64,000 bases of DNA, taken from contig JAEWRL010000147.1 in NCBI GenBank assembly GCA_023398955.1, positions 1 to 64,000 of the forward strand. The letters run 5' to 3'. The notes beneath the pieces were generated by a model. That model saw only the letters and a program-made list of their open reading frames with translations, searched no databases and was not told the DNA's origin. Within the stretch, counting starts at the first letter, position 1. Each line of letters begins with the position of its first letter. The position numbers were made by a program, and so were the translations under genes. Source of the DNA: Pseudomonadota bacterium (lineage in GTDB: Bacteria > Myxococcota_A > Polyangia > Polyangiales > Polyangiaceae). Of the stretch, positions 15,903-25,085 are shown one piece after another.

Positions 15903-18500
15903 TCAGCAAGTACGGGTGGCGCCACCTGAGACGATGTCGATCCCGAGCCGCTCGCCTTCCACGGAAATGAGCGCCAGGTCCCCGCGCTCGAGCTCCCCCC
16001 GGAGGATCTTCTCTGCAAGCGGAGCCTCGATGTGACGTGCCAGGGCGCGCTTCATCGGGCGCGCCCCCAGGCTCGGCTCGAAGCCCCCCGTGTCGAGCAG
16101 GTGCTCGATGGCCTGCGCGTCGATATCGAGCGCAATACCCTTGCGCTGGAGCAGAGCACTTCCGAGGCTAGCCACGAGCCGGCGCGCAATCTCCCGCACT
16201 TCCTCGCGACCGAGCGGCGCGAACACGAGCACCTCGTCGATGCGGTTGTACAGCTCCGGTGCGAGCCTGGCGCGGGCGGCCTCGACGACCAGCTTGTCGG
16301 CGGCAGCGACGCTACCCGTTCGCGCGCCAAAGCCGACACGACGTTTGCTCGCAGTGGACACGATATCGGAGCCAATGTTCGATGTCATCAGGATGACTGT
16401 GTTCGTGAAGTCGACGGTGCGTCCCTTTCCGTCCGTGAGGCGACCTTCATCGAAAAGAGGAAGAAAGCTCATGAGCACCTCGGAATGTGCCTTCTCGACC
16501 TCATCCAACAGGATGACCTGGTACGGGCGGCGGCGCACCGCCTCGGTAAGGTAGCCGCCCGCATCATGCCCCACGTAGCCGGGTGGCGCACCGATGAGGC
16601 GGGCCACGGAGTGTGCCTCGGAGTACTCGGAAAGGTCCACGCGAGTCATCGCCGACTCGCAATGAAACAGGACTTCGGCAATGGCTTTGGCCGTCTCCGT
16701 CTTGCCGACGCCGGTCGGCCCGAGCAGGAGGAACGTACCGATGGGACGATTGCTCCCGAGTCCCGCGGCGCTGCGGCGCAGGATCCTTGCAATCGTCGCT
16801 ACCTGCGAACCGTGACCGACGACGCGCTCCGCCAGCGTGTGCTCGAACTCCAGCAAGCGTGCGGAGTCGGTCTCCAGGAGCCGCTCGATGGGCATGTCAG
16901 CGCGCTCCGCAACGACCTCGGCGACAGCCTCGGCGTCTACGACGGCCCGCCTCCGACGTCTACTCCTGGCTCCAGCGAGATCCAGAACGGAAATGGCCTT
17001 GTCGGGCAATGCCTGTCCGGGGAGATAGCGAACGGTCCACCCAATGGCGAGCGCGATGGCATCCTGCTCATAGCCGACCCCGTGGTAAACACCAAGACGT
17101 CGTGAGACGGACTCGGCAACTAGAAACGCGTCCTCACGGCTGGGCTCGGGCACTTCCACGACAGTGAAACGGCGTCCTATCGCGGGGTCCGTCTCGATGC
17201 GCGCGCGGTACTCCTGGTGGGTCGTGGCGCCGATGCACGGCAGCTCTCCGCGAGCCATTGCTACCTTGAGCTCCGCCCCAGCCTCCTCCATCGTCTCGCT
17301 GGCGAACAACTGGTGGATCTCGTCGAAGAACAGCACCACACGTCCGGCAGCCGCCTGAACCTCCTTGTGCAGGACGGCGATGCGTTGTGCCAATGCCCCG
17401 CGCACACCGGTCCCGGCGACCAGCTCAGCGATGGGGACTTCGATGATGATGCGGTCGTCGAGGGTGGCGACGCCCTCCCCCGTCGCGATACGCAGCGCCA
17501 TACCGCGCACTACGCTCGTCTTTCCTACGCCAGCGGCCCCAACCAGGCAGGGGTTATTCCCCTCACGCTTGGCGAGGACGTCCAGGGCCTGTTCGATCTC
17601 GAGCTGCCGCCCCACGACCGGCTCGACCTCTCCGGCAGCAGCCGCAAGGGTCAGATTGACCCCGAGCTTGGAGAGGGTCGGAAATTTGCGCGGATCCAAC
17701 CGGTAGCGGGCGAGCTCGGGGTGCGCCTTGCGCCGGTGGCGACCATCCTCTGCGCTCGGAACACGCCGCTTGCTGGGCAGGACAGGCGCCGCGCTGCGTT
17801 CGCCGGGCGCGCTGGAACCGGTGGCCCCATCGCAGGCGGCTCCGGCGCCGCGCCCGGCTCTCGATTCTGACTTACGCTGCGCCTGCGGAGCCTTGGCGGG
17901 CGGGAATAGTGGAATCGTGACCCCCGTTGGGACACGTCTCGTCCCCACCCTCGAAGGGGATCCCGTTCCCACACCAGCCGCCCGCGTCTGAGGCGCTGCG
18001 GCGGGGACGTGCCGACGCAAAGGCCATCCCATGCCGATGCTGCGGGCAGTCGAGCGGAGCCGCGCCGCGTCGACCCCATGCTGGTCGAGCGTCCGACGGG
18101 CCGCTGTATTCGGCTCGCTGAGCAATGCAACGAGGAGATGGATGGCGGCCGGCTCTGATGCCCCCATATGCCGCGCAATCATTCCGGCGCGATGCATGGT
18201 CTTGGTAAGCGCATCGCCCGGCTCTTCACCGGCAGTCCGAGCACCACGCAAGAGCGCTTCTACCGACAACTTGCGATCCTCGAGCAGCCCGGCCGCAACA
18301 CCAGGGCGCGACGCAATAGCGCACAGCAGGTGCGCCGTGGTCGGCCTCTCGCCACGCTGTCTGGCAAGTTCCTCGGCCAGCTTGCGCAGCCCCAACAGCT
18401 CGGACTCGGAACCAGCAGCAGTTTTCAACGGGCGACTCTCCTCGGGATACCCGGGCACCATGTACCCGGAGCCACTCGGTAGGCCAAGTTTGGGGAGCAT
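15903..18500 (-). CDS. Clp-family AAA+ unfoldase (ClpA/ClpC type)
   Basis: ATP-dependent protein unfoldase. An N-terminal Clp repeat domain (about residues 25-150) is followed by a variable linker, then two AAA+ modules: D1 with Walker A GAAGVGKT (near residue 322) and Walker B FFDEIH, D2 with GPTGVGKTE (near 593) and LLDEVEKAH, arginine fingers and the C-terminal D2-small domain. After SNIGSDIV comes a VGF tripeptide at the position of the ClpP-binding loop, so it may dock a ClpP encoded elsewhere. The start is uncertain: ATG at 18500 (865 aa) is used, but an in-frame start to 18617 exists and no clear RBS decides it. No clpP or clpS nearby. Confidence 0.88.
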   Translation of the reverse strand: MLPKLGLPSGSGYMVPGYPEESRPLKTAAGSESELLGLRKLAEELARQRGERPTTAHLLCAIASRPGVAAGLLEDRKLSVEALLRGARTAGEEPGDALTKTMHRAGMIARHMGASEPAAIHLLVALLSEPNTAARRTLDQHGVDAARLRSTARSIGMGWPLRRHVPAAAPQTRAAGVGTGSPSRVGTRRVPTGVTIPLFPPAKAPQAQRKSESRAGRGAGAACDGATGSSAPGERSAAPVLPSKRRVPSAEDGRHRRKAHPELARYRLDPRKFPTLSKLGVNLTLAAAAGEVEPVVGRQLEIEQALDVLAKREGNNPCLVGAAGVGKTSVVRGMALRIATGEGVATLDDRIIIEVPIAELVAGTGVRGALAQRIAVLHKEVQAAAGRVVLFFDEIHQLFASETMEEAGAELKVAMARGELPCIGATTHQEYRARIETDPAIGRRFTVVEVPEPSREDAFLVAESVSRRLGVYHGVGYEQDAIALAIGWTVRYLPGQALPDKAISVLDLAGARSRRRRRAVVDAEAVAEVVAERADMPIERLLETDSARLLEFEHTLAERVVGHGSQVATIARILRRSAAGLGSNRPIGTFLLLGPTGVGKTETAKAIAEVLFHCESAMTRVDLSEYSEAHSVARLIGAPPGYVGHDAGGYLTEAVRRRPYQVILLDEVEKAHSEVLMSFLPLFDEGRLTDGKGRTVDFTNTVILMTSNIGSDIVSTASKRRVGFGARTGSVAAADKLVVEAARARLAPELYNRIDEVLVFAPLGREEVREIARRLVASLGSALLQRKGIALDIDAQAIEHLLDTGGFEPSLGARPMKRALARHIEAPLAEKILRGELERGDLALISVEGERLGIDIVSGGATRTC

Positions 18501-18695
18501 CACCGTCGGCCACGCGACCGCGGAAACCCCGACGAGTTTGCGGGGTCTCGCAGTCTGAACTAGAGGACAGCGGTGCAAGTCGAGAGGAGTCCGAAGCTCG
18601 CCATGCGTCGGTCGCAACGCGCTGCGCTGTGCTGCACCGCAAGGCCAGCATCCTTCAGCGGTGCCCCCGGGCAGCGTAGCCCTGCCCGAGCAGAG

Positions 18696-19124
18696 GTGCG
18701 AAAGGGGGTCGCTCGCTGTTCGCTGGCCGCCGCATTCGGACTACTGCTCGCCAGCTGCTCCCACTTCGAAAGGGTTGGGCAGTGCCGACAGTTGGCCCAT
18801 GCACTGAACCCGGCACTCGCACGAGTTGCAGAGCTGCACACCCGGGATGGGTCGAAGCCAGACGTCTGGGCTGGCGTCCAGGCTGCTTACGAAGCATTGC
18901 GCGGAGAGCTCGTTGACCTCAGCGTGGCCGATGAGTCGCTCATCGCGTTCCGCACCGAGTACGTGCGCATCGTCAGCGACGCGGCGGACGCCGCCGGAAA
19001 GATGGCAGGGGCACTCCAGGCGGATCATGACAAAGATCTGCGGGGCGCGCAGCTCCGTCTACGCGCCCTCGCGTCGGAACAGAGCCGCCTGAATCGTAGG
19101 ATCGAGCGGCATTGCCGCCCGTGA
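18696..19124 (+). CDS. Small putative lipoprotein
   Basis: Unrecognised 142-residue protein. The GTG at 18696 gives a basic start (VRKG), a hydrophobic segment and a lipobox (LLASC), so a lipid-anchored periplasmic protein is likely. The mature part is mostly helical with heptad-like spacing (AYEALRGELVDL, LRALASEQSRLNRRIE) and three Cys. Upstream in-frame starts to 18573 would bury the signal peptide. It is divergent from the Clp gene. Confidence 0.6.
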   Translation: MRKGVARCSLAAAFGLLLASCSHFERVGQCRQLAHALNPALARVAELHTRDGSKPDVWAGVQAAYEALRGELVDLSVADESLIAFRTEYVRIVSDAADAAGKMAGALQADHDKDLRGAQLRLRALASEQSRLNRRIERHCRP

Positions 19125-19195
19125 GTCACACGTCGGGAGTGCGCGCTCCTGCACGACGACTCAGCCCAGGTTCCCGAGAGCTTCAAGGATTTCGC

Positions 19196-20491
19196 TCAGC
19201 GATCGGCCTTTGAGGAGGGAACCCGGCGCCGACTCTTCCGACGTGCCGGCGTCGGCGCGCGCGGAGGTTTTTCCTCTGGGCCGACCTGGACACGCCCGTA
19301 GGAGTACCTAAGCAGGCGGCGGAAACTCCCCGCCTTGGTACCTCCAGTGAGCCAAAGGTAGCTCGGGGCGTGCTCGGAATGAACCGAGGGAAGCCATTCG
19401 CCACTCGGTGCCCAAGCCACGAAAGCCACGCGGCCCAGCAACACTCGACCAATGACGACCCCACAACGCTGTCCCGCGCCAATGCCGCTGCAGCCCCCGA
19501 ACACCAAGAGCTCCTCGTTCGCGACTGGGCGCCACGTCCACGAGCGCGTCACGGAGAACTCTCCCGGCTGCCCCAGCTGGAGCCGGTCGCGTTCGCCAAG
19601 CCCGTCCAGGACCTGCCCGACGGCCACCTGGTCCACGTTCGTGTTGCCCTCGAACCCGGGTAGACCCGACGCAGAGACGTTGACCACGGCCGTGTTCAGC
19701 TCGCCAGCGCAGCATCGGAACCCGAGGTCGAAGTCTCTCGCATTCGGAGCGCGTGGCGCCGCGTTTGCGCAACGTCCCACGACGTCGCCATGGCGGCCGT
19801 CGCCCCCGCGCACCACCATTTTTCCCGAGCTTCGGCCACGACGCCACTCGCTCTGCGTCCATTCCCAGGCGCCGCCATGCATGTCGCGCACCCCAAAGTC
19901 GCTCTGGCAACCCACGCGTAGGCCCGCAGGCATGAGCCGCTGCGCCCTCCCGGTATCGCAGCGCTCCGCGTTGTAGACGTCTCCATACTCATACATGTGG
20001 TTCGAAGGACCTTTGCATGCGCGCTCCCACTCGAGCTCTGTGCAAAGACGCTTACCCGCAGCCTCACACAGCCGACCTGCCGTCTCGTAGTCGACCTTCG
20101 TGAGAGGAATGCCACCCTCTTCGTTCGGGTACTGGTAGATGTCGATGTAGAAACCCTTGAGGATGATCTGCTCCCCACCCATCTCCTCGCTGGCGATCCT
20201 GGGCACTGCGTTGGGAGGGGTGCCGGCGACCAGCGCCCCCTTCGGGACCCAGACCATACCAGGCCGTGGCTCTGGGATGGCGGCGCCGAGAGGAAATGCG
20301 GAGTGGACGGCGGCCGGAGGCGCTGCGTCGCCCTGCGCCGGGCGACTCGACAGCTCACGGGCACCATCCTCCGTGCGGCATCCAACCGCACTGACGCCAG
20401 ACCCCAACAGCAGGCTCCCAACTGCAGCACTCACTGGCAAGCAGCGCAGGGGCCCCTCGACACGGGCGCGCGAGGCTCGGCCCCTGGTCAT
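19196..20491 (-). CDS. Formylglycine-generating-enzyme-like (SUMF1) secreted protein
   Basis: Secreted protein of 431 residues with a SUMF1/FGE-sulfatase fold, a C-type-lectin-like module used by bacteria for sulfatase activation or, more often, for ligand binding. Motifs seen: MVWVPKG, GFYIDIYQYPN, AAGKRLCTELEWERACKGP, DMHGGAWEWT, and LGFRCC at the end of the domain (about residue 260). A signal peptide with a possible lipobox (AVGC) occupies residues 15-38. The last 165 residues carry no recognised domain. The key copper-site Cys pair of true FGE was not identified, so enzyme activity is doubtful. The start overlaps the NtrC-type regulator by 4 nt. Confidence 0.8.
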   Translation of the reverse strand: MTRGRASRARVEGPLRCLPVSAAVGSLLLGSGVSAVGCRTEDGARELSSRPAQGDAAPPAAVHSAFPLGAAIPEPRPGMVWVPKGALVAGTPPNAVPRIASEEMGGEQIILKGFYIDIYQYPNEEGGIPLTKVDYETAGRLCEAAGKRLCTELEWERACKGPSNHMYEYGDVYNAERCDTGRAQRLMPAGLRVGCQSDFGVRDMHGGAWEWTQSEWRRGRSSGKMVVRGGDGRHGDVVGRCANAAPRAPNARDFDLGFRCCAGELNTAVVNVSASGLPGFEGNTNVDQVAVGQVLDGLGERDRLQLGQPGEFSVTRSWTWRPVANEELLVFGGCSGIGAGQRCGVVIGRVLLGRVAFVAWAPSGEWLPSVHSEHAPSYLWLTGGTKAGSFRRLLRYSYGRVQVGPEEKPPRAPTPARRKSRRRVPSSKADR

Positions 20492-21927
20492 TCGGAGCGC
20501 TCTTCACGCTCACGAAGGCTGAGCTCCTTCATCTTGAGCTGCAGGCCCTTGCGGGAGATCTTCAGAAGACGAGCGGCATGGGTCACGTTCCCGCTCGTCT
20601 GATTGAGCGCGCGCACGATGAGCTCACGCTCGAGGCGGTTCATCGCCGCTTTTACTTGTTCCTTGAGACCCTCCCTCTGCACGGTGTCCTGTGCTGGTTC
20701 GGCGGAGGGACTCGCCGCGCCAGAATCCCCAGCAGCGCGCTCCCTCAGCTCCGGAGGCAGATCCCCGAGGCGCAGCTCCTCGCCGTCGCAGAACAGCACG
20801 GCGCGCTCGATCACGTTCTCCAGCTCTCGGATGTTCCCCGGCCAAGGGTAGGCGCCGAGGGCAGCCTGCGCATCAGGGGCCAGGCACCGCAGCTTCTTGG
20901 AGAGGCGAGCGTTGAACTTCTCCAAGAAATGCCGAGCAAGCCTCGGGATGTCTTCGGCTCGTTCCCGTAATGAAGGGAGGCGGATGGGCACCACATTCAA
21001 GCGGTAGTAGAGGTCCTCCCTAAAAGAGCCAGACTCGATCTCCTTCTTCAGGTCGCTGTTCGTCGCGGCCACCAAGCGCACATCCACACGGATCGTCTTG
21101 ATGCCCCCGACCCGTTCGAACTCGCTCTCCTGGATGGCGCGCAGCAGCTTCACCTGCATCTCGACGGGGATTGCGCCAATCTCATCCAAGAACAGGGTGC
21201 CACCCGACGCGAGTTCAAATCTTCCAGGCTTGGAGCCAACCGCCCCAGTGAATGCTCCACGCTCGTAGCCGAAGAGCTCACTTTCCATCAGATCCCGAGG
21301 AATTGCGGCACAGTTGACCTTGATGAATGGACGGCCAGCACGTGATGAGTTCTCATGTAGGGCGCGCGCAACCAGCTCCTTCCCCGTCCCGCTCTCGCCG
21401 GTGATGAGCACCGTCGTGGGCGTGTCGGCAACCCGGTCGATTACTGCATAGACTTCCCGGATCCCAGCGCTGCTTCCGATGATCCCGAATCGGTGCTCGG
21501 AGTCATCCGTCGTGGCGGTGTGATCCCTGCTGGCCTCGACCGAGGCAAGATCTCGCGTCCGCAGCGCCTTGCGGACAATGGTCCGCACCTCCGATTGATC
21601 GAAGGGCTTCGTGATGTAATCGAACGCACCGGTCTTGAGCGCCTCGACGGCGTTGTCCACGGTGCCGTGCGCCGTGAGCATGATCACCGGGAGTTCGTCG
21701 TCCATCTTCATGGTGCGGCGAAGGAGCTCCATGCCATCGATCCTCGGCATCCGGAGGTCCGTGATCACCAGGTCGATGTGATCCTCTGCGAGGATCTCGA
21801 GAGCGCGGGCTCCGTCCTCTGCCTCGTGCACGTCGTAGCCATCCCGCGCGAGCTGTGCGCTCAAGACGCGTCGGAGATTGGGTTCGTCATCGACAACCAG
21901 GATCTGCTTCCGCTCCGGGAGCATCAT
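20488..21927 (-). CDS. Sigma-54-dependent response regulator (NtrC family)
   Basis: Transcription activator of 479 residues: receiver (about 8-125) with phospho-acceptor Asp57 in LVITDLRMP; AAA+ domain with Walker A GESGTGKE, GAFTGA loop and FLDEIG; C-terminal Fis-type helix-turn-helix (GNVTHAARLLKISRKGLQLKM). It opens sigma-54 promoters when phosphorylated. The double ATG at 21927/21924 is preceded by a purine-rich RBS (AAGGAAGCGGAAG) and avoids overlap with the upstream lipoprotein gene; an extension to 22062 is possible but unlikely. No kinase gene is adjacent. The gene overlaps the FGE-like gene downstream by 4 nt, so both belong to one transcript with the two genes upstream. Confidence 0.93.
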   Translation of the reverse strand: MMLPERKQILVVDDEPNLRRVLSAQLARDGYDVHEAEDGARALEILAEDHIDLVITDLRMPRIDGMELLRRTMKMDDELPVIMLTAHGTVDNAVEALKTGAFDYITKPFDQSEVRTIVRKALRTRDLASVEASRDHTATTDDSEHRFGIIGSSAGIREVYAVIDRVADTPTTVLITGESGTGKELVARALHENSSRAGRPFIKVNCAAIPRDLMESELFGYERGAFTGAVGSKPGRFELASGGTLFLDEIGAIPVEMQVKLLRAIQESEFERVGGIKTIRVDVRLVAATNSDLKKEIESGSFREDLYYRLNVVPIRLPSLRERAEDIPRLARHFLEKFNARLSKKLRCLAPDAQAALGAYPWPGNIRELENVIERAVLFCDGEELRLGDLPPELRERAAGDSGAASPSAEPAQDTVQREGLKEQVKAAMNRLERELIVRALNQTSGNVTHAARLLKISRKGLQLKMKELSLREREERSE

Positions 21928-21955
21928 GTCTTCCGCTTCCTTCCGAGGGTTGGAG

Positions 21956-23302
21956 TCACCGACAACGCCGAAAACGGCTGTCATCGGGAGTGAGCTGCGA
22001 ACAATAGAAGAGCGCGACCTGTCCGCGCCCAGGGACGGACGCCGCCACGACGGCCGCACCACCGACCGGCGACACTGCTAGGGCCGCGCCAAGGCTGTCG
22101 TTACGCGCTGGCGACGCCAGGAAATGCACCGCCGCGGCGCGCTGCGGGTCTTCCATGTCGTAGACGAAGATGGCTCCAGCCCCGGCCTTACCCCGCACCG
22201 TCACACCCGGAGCGGCGACAGCGAGCTCGAACCTGCCATCATGATTGAAGTCCGCCGCCGCGATCGCCTCGGCGAAGCGGCCGTCTCGACACCCGGATAG
22301 GCCGTCGAATCCCTCGGTATCGCAGGCGATCGTGGCAAGCACCTCTCCCTTGTCAGTCCCCGGCTCGCAGTCGTCGCTCGCTGCCTCTGCCAGCGTCCAC
22401 AGATCCGCGCCACCATAGATTCGTACCTCGCCGTTCCTCTCGACAGCCAGGTCTTCGTCCTCATCGTCGTCGAAGAGACCGGTAACAATCGCGCCGCTGG
22501 AGCCATCTTCGTCCCCAATGCACCCCACCTGCCGCAGGAGGAACCCGTCGGAACCTTCCGTGGACGTGCGATAGATCCGCAACCAGCCAGTGGAAGAGCT
22601 CCCCACCACGAACAGCTGTTCGTCGGCAATGCTCAGGACAGCGAGGCTGCCCCCCCACCCGCTATCCTCGCTCTCGGGCGTTGGAAGTGAGCGCGGCTCG
22701 GTCGGGGATTCGAGGTACGCCCAGACGCTCCCCTCCTCCGGCATGGCGGCGAGAATGGCCCCGCCTGAGCGCGCGGCGGCAAGCCGTAGGGCGAGCTCGG
22801 AGACTGGACGTGCGGCGTCACCCCAGGTACCTGCCGCTTCATCCGGCAAGGACAGACCATGCCACGTGCCATCGTCGCACCAAGCCTTGAGCACCAAGGA
22901 GCCATCCTCAGCACCTCCGACGCCCGCAATGAAGCATGGGAGCCCGCCGGGGGACGCGCCGTCCAGACCAGGAAGCCGCGAAGCGCCCGCGGGCGTCCGA
23001 GCCAACCAGCACTCCTCCGGGTCGCTGCATAGCCAGGTCGCCTCCGCGATGACGTTGGCGCCCTCTGGAGCCGCCACGTCGAAGGGGATCCCGACTCCTT
23101 CCGCGTCGCTGCCCACCAGCAAGATCGAACGCCCCGATTCAGTCGTAACCGTGAGCGAATCGCCGAACCCGCGTGTGGCGCGCGGGCCGTCCACGAGGAT
23201 GACCGGCGGCGACGCCTCGAAGTCGTCGAATCGCTGCCACGAGCACGCGGCGAGCGGGGCCAGGGCCAGGCCCGTCCAGAGTAGTGGCTTGAGGCGGCCC
23301 AC
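21956..23302 (-). CDS. FG-GAP-type repeat lipoprotein
   Basis: Putative surface lipoprotein of 448 residues: signal peptide and lipobox (PLAAC, Cys20), followed by a repetitive beta-rich domain with integrin-like calcium segments (GLFDDDEDEDLAVERNG, AAADFNHDGRFELAVAAPG), typical of seven-bladed FG-GAP propellers. Such proteins usually bind ligands or other proteins. The GTG start at 23302 overlaps the stop of the upstream PEGA gene by one base (TAGTG), indicating translational coupling. The regulator gene follows 28 bp downstream. Confidence 0.75.
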   Translation of the reverse strand: MGRLKPLLWTGLALAPLAACSWQRFDDFEASPPVILVDGPRATRGFGDSLTVTTESGRSILLVGSDAEGVGIPFDVAAPEGANVIAEATWLCSDPEECWLARTPAGASRLPGLDGASPGGLPCFIAGVGGAEDGSLVLKAWCDDGTWHGLSLPDEAAGTWGDAARPVSELALRLAAARSGGAILAAMPEEGSVWAYLESPTEPRSLPTPESEDSGWGGSLAVLSIADEQLFVVGSSSTGWLRIYRTSTEGSDGFLLRQVGCIGDEDGSSGAIVTGLFDDDEDEDLAVERNGEVRIYGGADLWTLAEAASDDCEPGTDKGEVLATIACDTEGFDGLSGCRDGRFAEAIAAADFNHDGRFELAVAAPGVTVRGKAGAGAIFVYDMEDPQRAAAVHFLASPARNDSLGAALAVSPVGGAAVVAASVPGRGQVALFYCSQLTPDDSRFRRCR

Positions 23303-24897
23303 TAGAATTCTCCTCCAATGCTCAGCCCAAGACTCTCCCCGTAAGCCACCGGCGCGACACGCACGGTGGCCCTTGATGCTCCAGGTTTTCGCGCCGCGGC
23401 CTCTGGTGCGGGGCTCCCCTCCCGGCGAGGATCATCGAACTCCTCCGCAGCAGCCGCCTCGATGCGCGACTCGGGAAACGGATCCCGGATGAAGTTGTAG
23501 GTGGAGAGCAAGGCAAGGCTCCCTCCCAACACGAAGCCCACGTCGGCCGCAATGGCAAACCAACGTCCACGTGCGATGCGGCTGTCTTCTGCGTCGGTCG
23601 TGCCTCTGCGGGAGTCACGCCGAAGCTCCTCATGCAGCTGATTCGATTCCACGCCCAGGTACGCGGCACCCCCGAGTACGGCGGCGCCAATCACGGCTTG
23701 CGTCCAGGCTGCCGCGCGCGGATACGTCTGTTGCATGATGGCGTGCACGCCCTGAACCTGACCCGCGGGCACTTCCACGAAGCCGTCGAACGCCTTTCTG
23801 CCGTCGGCTTCCACACGCAGCAGGTGGGTACCAGCGGAGACGCGGAGCTCAACGGGGGCGGAGCCCCGCTGCCAACGGCCAGCACTCACGCCATCGACGT
23901 ACACCTCAGCCGTCGAAGAGTTCGCTGTAACTCGCAGATAGCCATAGCTCACCCTTTTCAGCTCGAGCTTGAGCTCCCGAGACTCTCCCCGCTCGAGCTT
24001 GATCCGTCTGTGCTTCGACTCGTAACCTGGAGCTTCTACCCACACACCGACGGGCCCAGGCGACACGAGCTCACCATGCGGAGCTCGGCCCCAGAAGGCT
24101 CGACCACGGGCGCCGTGGTCCAGGTACACGTAGGCCCCCTCCACATTCGTGGAGACACGCAGGAAGCCCATGAACTCGCCCTGGGACAGATTCGCCTTGA
24201 AGTGATGCACGTGTCCCGGGGATACGTCGATATCGGCTTCGCTGACGTTGAAATCCTCGAACGCCTCCACAACGACGTGGTAGCGGCCGACCGCCAACGT
24301 CACGCTAAGGGGCGACCGTCCCCGGGTCACGAGCTGCCAGCCGGGATTCTCCTTGCCGACGCGGAACGTACGCGCTCCGGGGTCCTTGCGTGCGTGCACC
24401 TCCACCGGCGCGCCCAATGGCTCGGTCTCCACAAGCACGAGCGACTTCATCACCGCCCCCTCTAGCGCTTCTTCCGTCCGCGGGCTGCCAGGCTCGCGAG
24501 GCGCTGCCTGCTCACGGCTGCGTCGCTCGATTCCTTCGATTCGGCGCTTGACCGACTCCGCGTCGGGGGCCTGGGGATCCACGTCCAGATACCCCTGGAA
24601 GCGCTGCAAGGCCAGGTCGTCGACTCCAGCCTTCTCATAGCTGACTCCCGCGTTGAAGAGAAACGCGGAGTACGGAAAGTGCTCGAAACCTTCCTCGAAA
24701 ACGACGGCGGCTTCTCGGTACTTCCCCGCAAGAAAGAGCGACTGTCCCTTCTCCATTCGTGTCTTGATCGCCTCTATGCGGCCCGACGTGCTTGGAGCTG
24801 CCATTCCTGGCGCTGCGAGCAGCCCCAAGACGAGGGTGACAAGCACGCTGAGCCAGCAGGCCAGGTGGCGGAAGGAATGCCTTCTGAGGTTCGTCAC
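23302..24897 (-). CDS. TPR/PEGA-domain exported protein
   Basis: Exported protein of about 531 residues. The GTG at 24897 gives an ideal signal peptide ending GMAA; an upstream ATG at 24936 is also in frame. Residues about 40-125 are TPR-like (SLFLAGKYREAAVVFEEG, LALQRFQGYLDVDPQ). Two or more PEGA modules follow (GFLRVSTNVEGAYVYLD, GYLRVTANSSTAEVYVDG), then a membrane helix (about 415-435) and a second (about 465-485), then a Pro/Ala tail. PEGA proteins of myxobacteria are often surface or envelope-associated; a specific role is unknown. First gene of a four-gene minus-strand operon. Confidence 0.8.
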   Translation of the reverse strand: MTNLRRHSFRHLACWLSVLVTLVLGLLAAPGMAAPSTSGRIEAIKTRMEKGQSLFLAGKYREAAVVFEEGFEHFPYSAFLFNAGVSYEKAGVDDLALQRFQGYLDVDPQAPDAESVKRRIEGIERRSREQAAPREPGSPRTEEALEGAVMKSLVLVETEPLGAPVEVHARKDPGARTFRVGKENPGWQLVTRGRSPLSVTLAVGRYHVVVEAFEDFNVSEADIDVSPGHVHHFKANLSQGEFMGFLRVSTNVEGAYVYLDHGARGRAFWGRAPHGELVSPGPVGVWVEAPGYESKHRRIKLERGESRELKLELKRVSYGYLRVTANSSTAEVYVDGVSAGRWQRGSAPVELRVSAGTHLLRVEADGRKAFDGFVEVPAGQVQGVHAIMQQTYPRAAAWTQAVIGAAVLGGAAYLGVESNQLHEELRRDSRRGTTDAEDSRIARGRWFAIAADVGFVLGGSLALLSTYNFIRDPFPESRIEAAAAEEFDDPRREGSPAPEAAARKPGASRATVRVAPVAYGESLGLSIGGEF

Positions 24898-25085
24898 GGA
24901 CACCCAACATTGAACGCGAATTGCAGCACCGCACAACCCTCCACCGTCCCTGATGGCTACCAGCCGCCGGCCAAATAGCCGACACCCCCTTTCTCGGTCT
25001 CTTCCCTACATCGAAAGGAATTTGTGGCCCGCCGCCGGTTCCTTCTATGCTAGGGCCGGTTCGTGTACGCGATGAGGGAACCTCG

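Noticed and set aside
16032..17105. 357-codon open frame on the plus strand over the Clp gene
   Set aside because: Antisense of conserved Walker and AAA+ sequences.
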